A stretch of 22,553 nucleotides of DNA. It comes from an uncultured Candidatus Peregrinibacteria bacterium. Its GTDB lineage: Bacteria; Patescibacteriota; JACMRA01. Below the pieces are notes generated by a model. It worked only from the letters and a program-made list of their open reading frames with translations, was not told the origin of the DNA and did no database searches. Below are positions 1 to 7,045 of this stretch, in pieces. Position numbers and translations under genes: made by a program. Location: assembly GCA_937127165.1 (NCBI GenBank), contig CAKZLR010000068.1:1-22553 (forward strand). Direction: 5' to 3'. The stretch's first letter is position 1. Each line of letters starts with the position of its first letter.

Positions 1-15
1 AAAGACTATATAATA

Positions 16-313
16 ATGATCATTAAGGCAGCTGAAAAACAACAACCACCCCAGCTCTGGTATTTGTTTTGGGCAAAATTAAATTTAGCAATTTAGCAGA
101 TTTCTATAAAAGGATACTAAATGATAGAGGACTGTTAACACTAGAAAATCTACAAAAAACTTTGAACCTGCATCAAGAAGTACTAAAATTTTTGAAAGAA
201 AACCCAAACATTGGATCATTGAAGTTTATACAGATATACAGAAAATTGAACAAATAGTAAATGAATTAATAAATGAAATAGATGAATTAAATAAGGAACC
301 AAACTCTGATTAG
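16..313 (+). pseudogene. Broken small gene, function unknown
   Basis: Three consecutive stretches of plausible protein lie in three different frames. The first begins at ATG 16 (MIIKAAEKQQPPQLWYLFWA...) and stops at 94. The second (about 97-205) reads LADFYKRILNDRG and LENLQKTLNLHQEVLKFLKE. The third (about 208-313) reads HWIIEVYTDIQKIEQIVNEL followed by an acidic tail ending at TAG 311. Joined, they would give a protein of roughly 100 residues, mostly helical, with a charged, probably coiled-coil C-terminus. I do not recognise the family. Two single-base shifts explain the breaks. The alternative, a 62-residue protein started by TTG at 69, ignores the good coding sequence on both sides. It may have begun outside the window. 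Confidence 0.4.
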
Positions 314-315
314 GT

Positions 316-337
316 TGAGACCTAAATGAGACCTAAA
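316..337. repeat. 11-bp tandem duplication
   Basis: TGAGACCTAAA occurs twice head to tail (316-326 and 327-337), directly after the end of the broken gene. Intergenic; no function assigned. Confidence 0.85.
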
Positions 338-418
338 AAATCACAAAAATTTGAAAAATTCCAAGTTTTAGTAACGAAAGTTAGGACGGTTATTAGCGGT
401 GAAGATTGTGGTTTATCT

Positions 419-440
419 ATTATCTAAAAATTATCTAAAA
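419..440. repeat. 11-bp tandem duplication
   Basis: ATTATCTAAAA occurs twice head to tail (419-429 and 430-440), upstream of the htrA-like promoter region. Likely a slippage product. Confidence 0.85.
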
Positions 441-486
441 ATTTTATTTGTTATAGTCAAATTTTTTGACACTTGATAATAAGCAA

Positions 487-522
487 AGTTTGTTTGACAA
501 AACAAACTATAAGTTTTATCTT
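487..522 (+). promoter_or_regulatory. Promoter with overlapping inverted repeat before htrA-like gene
   Basis: A perfect -35 hexamer TTGACA (494-499) is followed after 17 bases by TATCTT (517-522), a 4 of 6 match to the -10. A perfect 9-bp inverted repeat, AGTTTGTTT (487-495) and AAACAAACT (500-508) with spacer GACA, straddles the -35 box. It could be an operator for a repressor. Transcription from here would start near 529, giving a leader of about 33 nt to ATG 562. This supports 562 over the upstream TTG at 466. Promoter function is inferred. Confidence 0.5.
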
Positions 523-561
523 ATCCATGTGGATTTATGTAAATTTATCACCTATCTCGCT

Positions 562-2064
562 ATGAGTTTGGAAAATGATTTTAACAACCAAAATCAACAA
601 AGTCAAAATGCTACTAATTTAAACAACAATCTTTTTTCTTACACTTACCCCCCTTATCCACCTACACCACAACAGTTTTCCATTCAAAATTCTACAGAAT
701 CAAGCAAACTAACAACAAACTCTGAACAAGACAAAATACAACTTAAGAATCAGGAAAAAAAGGGGAAAGATCTCTTTATCAGATTAGTGAAGGTTTTTGG
801 GGTGGTATTAGTGCTTGTAGTTTCAGTTTTACTAATAGTTATCTTAGCTTTTCCAAATAGTCAGTTTTCTCAAATTATTATTCAAAATTCTGTTTTAAAC
901 AGGTACTTGGAGAGTAAACAACAAGAAACTAGTCAAAAACCATCATCCAAAACTGTAATCGAACCCCCTGCTCAGCCGGATGGTTTTGACCCAAAAAGCT
1001 TCTCACCTTTTAATTTTGCTGAACCGGGTAATGCTATAACCACCGTTGAAGTGGTAGAGAGGGTGTTACCTTCGGTTTTGTCTATATCTGTTCAGAACCC
1101 ATCCAACATTAGTGGGTCTTTTGGGATTGCTACTGGTAGTGGTTTTATAGTTAGCGATGACGGGCTTGTGGTTACTAATAAACATGTTATCTCTCCTCAA
1201 TGTCAGTTTGGAAATACAGTTGAAATTGTAGCTACAGATCAGAATAATGAACTTTATAAATTACAACTACTTTCAGTAGATCCAATCTACGACATAGCTA
1301 TTCTAAGAATAATTAATCCCCCAAGCAACTTGATTCCAGTTACTTTTATCTCAACTGATGCTGTAAAGCTTGGGTCTGAAGTTATTGCTGTCGGTAATGC
1401 TTTAGGAGAGTTAGAAAACACTGTAACTAAAGGAATTATATCTGGACTTTCTCGCAGTCTAAACACCAATTTAATTGACGAATGTACCAACTCACCAGTT
1501 TTTGCTGATGGGTTGCTTCAAACTGATGCTGCTATCAACCGTGGAAATTCAGGAGGACCTTTGTTTAATGCTGCCGGACAAGTGGTAGGAATGAATACTT
1601 TTGGTACACGAGATGCTCAAAATATTGGCTTGGCCATACCTTCTAATGTAATTGTTTCGGCCTTAAATTCTTACAGACGAAATGGAATTATAGAAAGGCC
1701 CAAGTTGGGTATTTTTTCTAGAACGATTACTCCAATTTTAAGCAGTCAAGAAAAATGGCTTCCTGTAAACTATGGTGAACTAGTTATAGCTCCTACTGGA
1801 CAGAGGGCTGTTGAACCAAATTCAGCTGCTGCCAAAGCAAATATTCGTGAAGGTGACATAATTCTAGCAATCAATGGCAAGAAAATAGAGCAAACCAGAA
1901 ACAACTTATCTCCTTTAAGAAGGGCTTTGTTAAGTTTTAATCCGGGCGATACAATCAAAATAACAATCTTAAAAAGAACAAGTGTAACTTTTGAGGCTTT
2001 TAAATATGAATCAGAACCAGTAGATGTAGAAGTGACTCTTGATAAAATGGTTTTTGAAATTTAA
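562..2064 (+). CDS. HtrA/DegP-like membrane-anchored serine protease with PDZ domain
   Basis: Envelope quality-control protease that cleaves misfolded exported proteins. The 500-residue protein has an Asn/Gln/Pro-rich cytoplasmic tail (1-70), one membrane segment (about 75-97), a linker, a trypsin-like domain (about 158-372) and a C-terminal PDZ domain (about 383-495). The catalytic triad is visible: His208 in TNKHVI, Asp244 in DPIYDIAIL and Ser330 in GNSGGPLF. The open frame extends back to a TTG at 466, but those 32 residues lie over a promoter and look unlike protein, so ATG 562 is preferred. There is no Shine-Dalgarno motif. It is transcribed alone; the next gene follows after 200 bases with its own promoter. 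Family assignment is secure; substrates are unknown. Confidence 0.93.
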   Translation: MSLENDFNNQNQQSQNATNLNNNLFSYTYPPYPPTPQQFSIQNSTESSKLTTNSEQDKIQLKNQEKKGKDLFIRLVKVFGVVLVLVVSVLLIVILAFPNSQFSQIIIQNSVLNRYLESKQQETSQKPSSKTVIEPPAQPDGFDPKSFSPFNFAEPGNAITTVEVVERVLPSVLSISVQNPSNISGSFGIATGSGFIVSDDGLVVTNKHVISPQCQFGNTVEIVATDQNNELYKLQLLSVDPIYDIAILRIINPPSNLIPVTFISTDAVKLGSEVIAVGNALGELENTVTKGIISGLSRSLNTNLIDECTNSPVFADGLLQTDAAINRGNSGGPLFNAAGQVVGMNTFGTRDAQNIGLAIPSNVIVSALNSYRRNGIIERPKLGIFSRTITPILSSQEKWLPVNYGELVIAPTGQRAVEPNSAAAKANIREGDIILAINGKKIEQTRNNLSPLRRALLSFNPGDTIKITILKRTSVTFEAFKYESEPVDVEVTLDKMVFEI

Positions 2065-2225
2065 TTTAAAACACAATACACAAAACCTAACGATTCGGGA
2101 CGGACTTGGTTCTGGACCGTTACCCAATATTTACTACTCTCTAAATCATACCCAAAATATCTTTAATTACACATAATCAATCAAGTGGTAAGTTTCTCCA
2201 AAATTTTAGAGTGAAAGAAAGAAAT

Positions 2226-2256
2226 TTGACTTAATCCAAAATTAAAATTTTATACC
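2226..2256 (+). promoter_or_regulatory. Possible promoter for the O-antigen ligase-like gene
   Basis: TTGACT (2226-2231) lies before an AT-rich -10 region, TTTATACC (2249-2256), at a spacing of 17-19. A start here would fall within a few bases of ATG 2265, implying a nearly leaderless transcript. Inference from sequence only. Confidence 0.35.
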
Positions 2257-2264
2257 ACACAAAT

Positions 2265-3698
2265 ATGTTTGTGGAGATAGATCTTATTTTTCTGGGAATT
2301 TTAGGTATCAGCCTGTTTGTGTTACTTACTTACTTTGTATACCAAAAAGTAGAATATCATTGGCTGGATAAAGTTTGCAGCTTACTCGTTTTATCTTTTC
2401 CTTTTCAAGGCTTTCCTTCACTTTTAGGCAACTTGGCAAATCTTAGAATTAGCCAAGTGCTTGTTTTAATAGGTTTATTTCTAGTCTTTTTATTGTTTAT
2501 AAAAAAGGACAACCAGCTTATGTCCCAAAAAATAAATTTTTTTGTATTTTGGGCTATTGGTTTCTTTTTAGTGTCTCTACCAAGTTGGTTTCTGGTAATT
2601 AATTTTAGTCGTTTTTTACAGTTCACACTTGGTATAATACTGGTTTTTGGGGCAACTTTTTTGCTTTCACACTACGCTAAAAATATTTTTGACAAAGTTA
2701 AGTTGCTTATACTTTCAATGATTTTTGCTTCCATTTTTGCTATTTACCAGTTTGGTGCAGATATGTTAGGTTTTAGTGAATTTAGTTTATTACGATGGCA
2801 GTATACGAAAGTAGTCTTTGGCATTCCTAGGGTACATTCTTTTTTCTTAGAACCATTACTGTTTGCCGGAGGTTTGTTTTTCCCCATAATCTTCTTTGCT
2901 GTAGCTTTTTTAAATAATCAAAGATTATTTGAATTTTTAAAACTAAAAAACATAAATTGGTTACAAAACTATAAGTTGATTAATTTGGTCCTGTTATTAT
3001 TTTTTGGTCTCGTTTTTGCTATGACTTATTCCAAAAGCGCTTTCTTAGTTATGGTAATAATTTTCTTTATTTTGTTTATTTTAGCTATATTAAAGTATAA
3101 AGACTGGCTATTAGTTAAGTTTGTAACTGGTTCTGTAATTTTAGGTACTATCTTAGTAGTCACATTAAGTTTAATCTGGCCAAGTTTTGGCGATGCCATC
3201 TTAGAAATAAACAGAAATTTTATTGACACGATGGTCGGTAAAAGCCCTTCTTCAGTTGAAAGAGATATGTATATCCAATCAGCTTTGTTGTTTTTACCAG
3301 ATTTTATATTTACAGGCACTGGCTCGGGGCAATTTGCTCCCATAGCTTCTTTTTCTTTAAAATTTTTAGGAAGAGATGTAAATAGTGTAGTAATCAACAA
3401 TATTTACTTAGAAATTTGGTTTGAACACGGGTTCTTAGCTCTTTCATTATTTTTAGGTTTATGGTTGTACTTACTCTGGGAAAATATTAAAAAACTCAAA
3501 AATATCCAGAATTGGAAGACACCAAATATAACTCTTAGAGTATCACTTCTATTAAGCTTGATTGCCTATTTAATTCAATGGTTGTTCTTTTCCCCACTTT
3601 ACATTATGCCTATTTTTATACTACTAGGTTTGCTCCTTGCCTTGGATAGGCAAGATCTAGCCACAAAAACTAACCTTTCAGAAGACCAAAATTCCTAA
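2265..3698 (+). CDS. O-antigen ligase/polymerase-like (Wzy/WaaL) membrane protein
   Basis: Predicted multi-spanning membrane protein of 477 residues with about ten to twelve hydrophobic segments; the first starts near residue 5 and the last ends near 460. Features of the Wzy_C/O-antigen ligase fold are visible: RVHSFFLEP (189-197), TYSKSAFL at the end of a membrane segment (254-261), a long extracytoplasmic loop (about 306-340) with Arg333, then the P-x-x-F-x-GTGSGQF stretch (345-357) and NNIYLEIWFEHGFL (378-391). Such proteins polymerise or transfer lipid-linked glycans outside the membrane. No glycosyltransferase gene lies nearby, so the glycan is unknown. The family diverges strongly in sequence, so ligase cannot be told from polymerase. 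Confidence 0.75.
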   Translation: MFVEIDLIFLGILGISLFVLLTYFVYQKVEYHWLDKVCSLLVLSFPFQGFPSLLGNLANLRISQVLVLIGLFLVFLLFIKKDNQLMSQKINFFVFWAIGFFLVSLPSWFLVINFSRFLQFTLGIILVFGATFLLSHYAKNIFDKVKLLILSMIFASIFAIYQFGADMLGFSEFSLLRWQYTKVVFGIPRVHSFFLEPLLFAGGLFFPIIFFAVAFLNNQRLFEFLKLKNINWLQNYKLINLVLLLFFGLVFAMTYSKSAFLVMVIIFFILFILAILKYKDWLLVKFVTGSVILGTILVVTLSLIWPSFGDAILEINRNFIDTMVGKSPSSVERDMYIQSALLFLPDFIFTGTGSGQFAPIASFSLKFLGRDVNSVVINNIYLEIWFEHGFLALSLFLGLWLYLLWENIKKLKNIQNWKTPNITLRVSLLLSLIAYLIQWLFFSPLYIMPIFILLGLLLALDRQDLATKTNLSEDQNS

Positions 3699-4058
3699 AA
3701 TATTCTAAAAAAGTTAACATTTTATTTATCTCCGGCGGTTTAAACTTCCATTTTGGTTAACTTAGTCGTAAGAAAACAAAATTGGAGGAGGTTTGGAGAT
3801 ATATCTATTACTATAAAAATAAAAAGTTTTGTTATCGAAATTCAAGAAATTTACAAAATGATAGTATTAACTCACACCCAAAGTTACCAAATATTCAGAA
3901 TTCTAACTATACTAGCTTTGTAAGCCAATATCACAAAAAGTGGTGAAAAATTTAAATTTTTGTTTGCAAAAACTTTGACAATTAAGTCAATAAAATTCTA
4001 TACTTTTACCTCAGTTTAGGTTGAACTGACTATAATTCAACAACAAATCGAAACCACA
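3699..4058. other. Intergenic region
   Basis: About 360 AT-rich bases. It holds inverted copies AAGTTAAC (3711-3718) and GTTAACTT (3756-3763), a G-rich patch (GGAGGAGG, near 3784) with no start codon in reach, a motif shared with 19563-19585, and the promoter at 3975-4004. No convincing reading frame. Confidence 0.5.
3975..4004 (+). promoter_or_regulatory. Strong sigma70-type promoter for the 4059-5828 unit
   Basis: TTGACA (3975-3980), an 18-base spacer and TATACT (3999-4004): the best promoter match in the window. Transcription would start near 4011, about 48 nt before ATG 4059. A second -10-like TATAAT sits at 4031-4036 without a good -35. Confidence 0.65.
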
Positions 4059-4436
4059 ATGAACCCGGTAGAATATACAATTTCACTACAAAGGCTTTTT
4101 TTGATTACTGCTGGAGCTAGTTTTTTTGGAATTTGCTGTATGTTGGTTTTTATTGATCCAACAGAAAATATCAACTATGTTTTTGTCTTCTTAGCCATTT
4201 TGTTCCTGTTTTTTGTAAGTATTATTACACTAATTGGTTTTTGGTGGTTTCTTTCTATTAAGAAAGAAATTCTCACAGTCAGTCAAGTTAACAAAATCGT
4301 TGGACAAAGTTGTATTAGTTCTGCTATCATCGTTATGACTTTATCACTTCAACAAACGCAACAACTGAATATATGGACCGGTCTACTTACGCTCGTTTGC
4401 TACTCCTTGTACCAAGTTTGGGCAAACTCAAAATAA
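4059..4436 (+). CDS. Small four-helix membrane protein, function unknown
   Basis: A 125-residue hydrophobic protein with about four membrane segments (roughly 13-31, 39-66, 82-98 and 104-120). Short charged loops, such as SIKKEIL after the second segment, suggest orientation by the positive-inside rule. I recognise no motif. It is first in a three-gene unit behind a strong promoter: the pilin-like gene starts 11 bases after its stop and rsmI follows that by 7 bases. The tight packing suggests co-transcription and perhaps work with the pilin-like product at the membrane. The start ATG lacks a Shine-Dalgarno motif. Existence as a gene is well supported by context; function is open. Confidence 0.75.
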   Translation: MNPVEYTISLQRLFLITAGASFFGICCMLVFIDPTENINYVFVFLAILFLFFVSIITLIGFWWFLSIKKEILTVSQVNKIVGQSCISSAIIVMTLSLQQTQQLNIWTGLLTLVCYSLYQVWANSK

Positions 4437-4447
4437 ATATTGTTTTT

Positions 4448-5137
4448 ATGCATCCAAACCAATCTTCGTATATTCAATACAACAACTATAACAACTCTAA
4501 CGATCCGGCTAGTCTTTATTATATTCCCCCTAAGGATAATTTTAAGGTAACCACAAAAAGAACTAAAATTATCGAATTTTTAATGATTTTGACACCTATA
4601 GTGGTGATGTTGGTGCTATCTGTTTTTACTTTTATCGACCATTATAGAGATCGCCAAAAGGAATATCATATCCAGCAAGTCATTGAAGCTTTAAGGCTAT
4701 ACTACCAAAATAGTAGCAATGTAGAAATCAAAAGGTCTTATCCAGTTTCAGTTAGTGCAATTATCAACGAAGTTGACTATGAGTTTACTCTCAGGCGACA
4801 CCTCACAGGCCAAACTCCGCTAGATCGTCATGCTTACATTTTAGATCAAAACTTTCCTAAAGATCCTTGGGGCGTTTATAGTCAAGATTTTATCAATCGA
4901 CCTGTACCTTTTAATAGATTAGAAAGATTACCAATACCTCCAGACCAAACCAAATACTCAGAAGGTTATAGTAGTTGTAATTTTCGTTTTGGTAGTGAAA
5001 AATTTTCTAAATGTTATCTGTACGCCTCCGTTTCTAACGGGGAAACTTTCTCTATTGCTTATTACAGCGAGGTTAGAAAACAATTTGTGGTTCATACTGA
5101 AACTAGAAATAGGGAATTTAGAATTGACTATATATAA
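4448..5137 (+). CDS. Pilin-like single-pass membrane protein
   Basis: A 229-residue protein: Asn/Tyr-rich cytoplasmic tail (1-38), one membrane helix (about 41-63), then RDRQKEYHIQQVIEALRLYY (67-86) followed by SYP (97-99). A charged helix, a D/E-Q-V-x-x-A-L-x-x-YY pattern and a nearby YP resemble the start of the globular domain in pilin/pseudopilin-like proteins of Patescibacteria. The usual prepilin peptidase site (G-F-T-x-x-E) is absent, so it is probably an anchored relative rather than a processed pilin. Cys177 and Cys189 could form a disulfide. The frame is open from an ATG at 4373, inside the previous gene; ATG 4448 is preferred because it follows that gene's stop by 11 bases and begins a typical hydrophilic tail. 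Function is unknown. Confidence 0.7.
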   Translation: MHPNQSSYIQYNNYNNSNDPASLYYIPPKDNFKVTTKRTKIIEFLMILTPIVVMLVLSVFTFIDHYRDRQKEYHIQQVIEALRLYYQNSSNVEIKRSYPVSVSAIINEVDYEFTLRRHLTGQTPLDRHAYILDQNFPKDPWGVYSQDFINRPVPFNRLERLPIPPDQTKYSEGYSSCNFRFGSEKFSKCYLYASVSNGETFSIAYYSEVRKQFVVHTETRNREFRIDYI

Positions 5138-5144
5138 GTAATTT

Positions 5145-5828
5145 ATGTTATACATAGTGCCAACACCAATAGGTAACTTAGAGGATATTACACTGAGAGC
5201 TTTAAAATTATTTGAAGAGGTTGAAATAATGCTTACCGAAAACAGTAAAAATACTGCCCTTTTATTAGCTCACCTGAAAGTAAATAATCGACCAAAATTC
5301 GTGAATATCCTCAAAAATCGTAAATTTAACATTTCAGAAATTAATCAAGTTTTGGAACAAAGTAAACTAGATCCCGACAAAAAAATCTTGTTAGTAGTCG
5401 ATGCTGGCACTCCCGGTATCAGTGACCCCGCTATTCAAGTAGTTAGACTTGCACGGCAAAAACAAATTGTCATATCGACTCTACCCGGTGCAACAGCTTT
5501 AATTCCAGCCGTGGTCAATTCGAGTTTAGTAACTAAAGAATTTTTATTTCTTGGGTTCTTACCAACCAAAAAAGGTAGACAAAAGTTGTGGAAAGAAATT
5601 CAAAATTCTCAATATCCAGTAGTTTTATATGAGTCTGTTCATCGTACAGAAAAACTGATTTCAGAAATGCAAACTTATTTAAATAGTTCACGAAAAGTAG
5701 CTTTTAGTAGAGAAATTAGCAAATTATTTGAACAAAACTGGGTGGGGACTGTAGCCGATCTAGCCCACATCAAAATCACCTCAAAAGGAGAATTTGTGTG
5801 GATAATTGAGGGGAATCGGGAATTATAA
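5145..5828 (+). CDS. rsmI: 16S rRNA (cytidine-1402-2'-O)-methyltransferase RsmI
   Basis: Tetrapyrrole-methylase-fold enzyme that uses S-adenosylmethionine to methylate the ribose of C1402 in the decoding centre. Family signatures: PTPIGNLEDITLRAL (6-20), VVDAGTPGISDPA (84-96), LPGATAL (113-119), FLGFLPTKKGR (135-145), YESVHR (162-167), SREISKLFEQ (188-197) and KGEFVWIIEG (214-223). At 227 residues it lacks the C-terminal extension of the usual roughly 280-residue enzyme. The normally conserved EDTR box after the second helix reads TENSKNT here (31-37), an unusual change. It starts 7 bases after the pilin-like gene, so it is probably co-transcribed and translationally coupled. Confidence 0.93.
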   Translation: MLYIVPTPIGNLEDITLRALKLFEEVEIMLTENSKNTALLLAHLKVNNRPKFVNILKNRKFNISEINQVLEQSKLDPDKKILLVVDAGTPGISDPAIQVVRLARQKQIVISTLPGATALIPAVVNSSLVTKEFLFLGFLPTKKGRQKLWKEIQNSQYPVVLYESVHRTEKLISEMQTYLNSSRKVAFSREISKLFEQNWVGTVADLAHIKITSKGEFVWIIEGNREL

Positions 5829-6293
5829 GGAAAAACCTTAAAATTTTGTTAATTTTGTTTAATAGAAATCATGTAAAAATTAAAAACTTTTTGAAAAAAC
5901 TTGACTTTGAAAAGGGTTCAATTTTATTTAACGGAATACCCTAAGATAGCCACTTATAAATTCTTTCTATTTTGAAAGAATCTAAAACTATAATCTGGTC
6001 AGCTGTAATGATGGCAATAAATTTACAATAGTGATAAACAGGAAGTAGGAATAACTTTTTTCATACCCAATTTCATCTACAGAAAAATAATACTCAAGGT
6101 CTTAAGATGTCTTGGGAATTTTACAGAATTTAGAGTTTTTTTATGTTCTTATGTTCAAAAACAAAAACAAAAAACAAAAAAGCATGTCACCTTTTTCGTT
6201 GATATTATAGTTTAAAAAGCTAAGCAATATTACAGACTACTAACCTTAATAGCCCTCAAAACTGCTTAAGCAATTTCTAGTCCTTGTTAAAAA
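5829..6293. other. Intergenic region with low-complexity DNA
   Basis: About 465 bases without a supported gene. It contains an 8-bp inverted repeat ATTCTTTC/GAAAGAAT (5960-5967, 5974-5981), an 8-bp tandem repeat (6141-6156) and a C-plus-A-run stretch (6156-6182). It separates the end of rsmI from the tail of the minus-strand broken gene. Confidence 0.5.
6141..6182. repeat. 8-bp tandem repeat plus (CAAAAA)n low-complexity tract
   Basis: TTATGTTC is duplicated head to tail (6141-6156). It runs into four spaced units of C followed by 4-6 A up to 6182. Slippage-prone sequence; no function seen. Confidence 0.8.
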
Positions 6294-6923
6294 CTAAAAT
6301 GAAAATCTTAATTGAAGTGCAAGTATATCCCTAATTAGCTCTCCAGCTTGAATTTTACCTAAGTCTACCCGTGCCAAAAACCTTATAAGTGTTTGCAAAT
6401 CTTCTAGTCCAAAAAACGATCAACTTCTTCTTGACCTGCTCCTTGTTCGCAAACAATACTCTTAATTCTTCTTCGATACCAGCTCTTACCCAATCTACTC
6501 TTTACTTCATTTGGTCTTTTATAAATTGACATGATACAACTTAACAGAAACATCATCATTTTTGCTAAAAAAACAACTAATGTTTCAGAAATGTTTTTAT
6601 CGTCTTCACTTCCTTCAACATAGAACAAGGCGACAACCTTCACAGGGTTATCGAATCCTGGAATGTTAAAAGTTTCTGTTTCTGGGTTAGTAAGTCTTTC
6701 TCTAAGACTAGCTAAAATAATCTGGTCTTCTACTCTATAGCACAAAAATTATCCTAATGATCATTTCCTAAACCCAATCTAAGAAAATTCACTCCTCCCC
6801 TTGATTAGTGAGTAACAACCAAAAAGGTCCATCTTCCAGAACAGCCTGCATTGCTATAATTTAGTTGAACTTCTAAATCTTGGATTAGAGAGTTCCCCCT
6901 CTCTCATCATTGGTTGATAACAT
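6294..6923 (-). pseudogene. Frameshifted gene of unrecognised family
   Basis: Read on the minus strand, protein-like sequence runs through several frames. It begins at ATG 6923 with MLSTNDERGG, then LIQDLEVQLNYSN in the next frame after a G-run, then AVLEDGPFWLLLTNQGEE ending in TGA, then a 113-codon stretch (6404-6745) with EDQIILASLRERL, ETETFNIPGFDNPVKVVALF and EGSEDDKNISETLVVFLAKM, and finally GLEDLQTLIRFLARVDLGKI ending at TAG 6294. At least three frameshifts and two in-frame stops are needed to join them, giving an ancestor of about 200 residues. I do not recognise the family. The PVKVVALF...EGSEDD...LVVFLAKM strand-helix pattern loosely recalls EIIA/PtsN-type domains, but the histidine motif is not visible and I would not assign it. 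The longest open part could still be expressed. Confidence 0.5.
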
Positions 6924-6988
6924 ATTTTTGTATGAAGATAAATTACAAAATTCGTAACTTGATTACATCACGCTTTTTTGTTTTGTAC

Positions 6989-7007
6989 AAAGTTTTTGAA
7001 AAACTTT
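6989..7007. repeat. 9-bp near-perfect palindrome after the beta-CASP gene
   Basis: AAAGTTTTT (6989-6997), one central base and AAAAACTTT (6999-7007). It lies 39 bases beyond the stop of the minus-strand beta-CASP gene, so it might help end or stabilise that transcript. No clear T-tract follows on the minus strand. Confidence 0.4.
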
Positions 7008-7045
7008 AGATCAAGCTTACGGCTAAATATTTTTTGCATTTTACC

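Noticed and set aside
69..257. 62-codon TTG-started gene at the left edge
   Set aside because: Protein-like sequence continues before and after it in other frames, so it is better read as the middle of a broken gene.
466..561. Upstream TTG start for the htrA-like gene
   Set aside because: The extra 32 codons overlap a good promoter and an inverted repeat and do not resemble the family N-terminus; ATG 562 fits better.
2085..2125. GC-richer patch as a possible tRNA or structured RNA
   Set aside because: Only 4-bp pairings can be drawn and there is no T-loop or anticodon arm.
4373..4447. Earlier ATG for the pilin-like gene
   Set aside because: It would overlap the preceding gene by 64 bases; ATG 4448 follows the stop by 11 bases and starts a typical tail.
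6156..6182. C-plus-A-run tract as a CRISPR or regulatory array
   Set aside because: Units are 5-7 bases with no spacers; simple low-complexity sequence.
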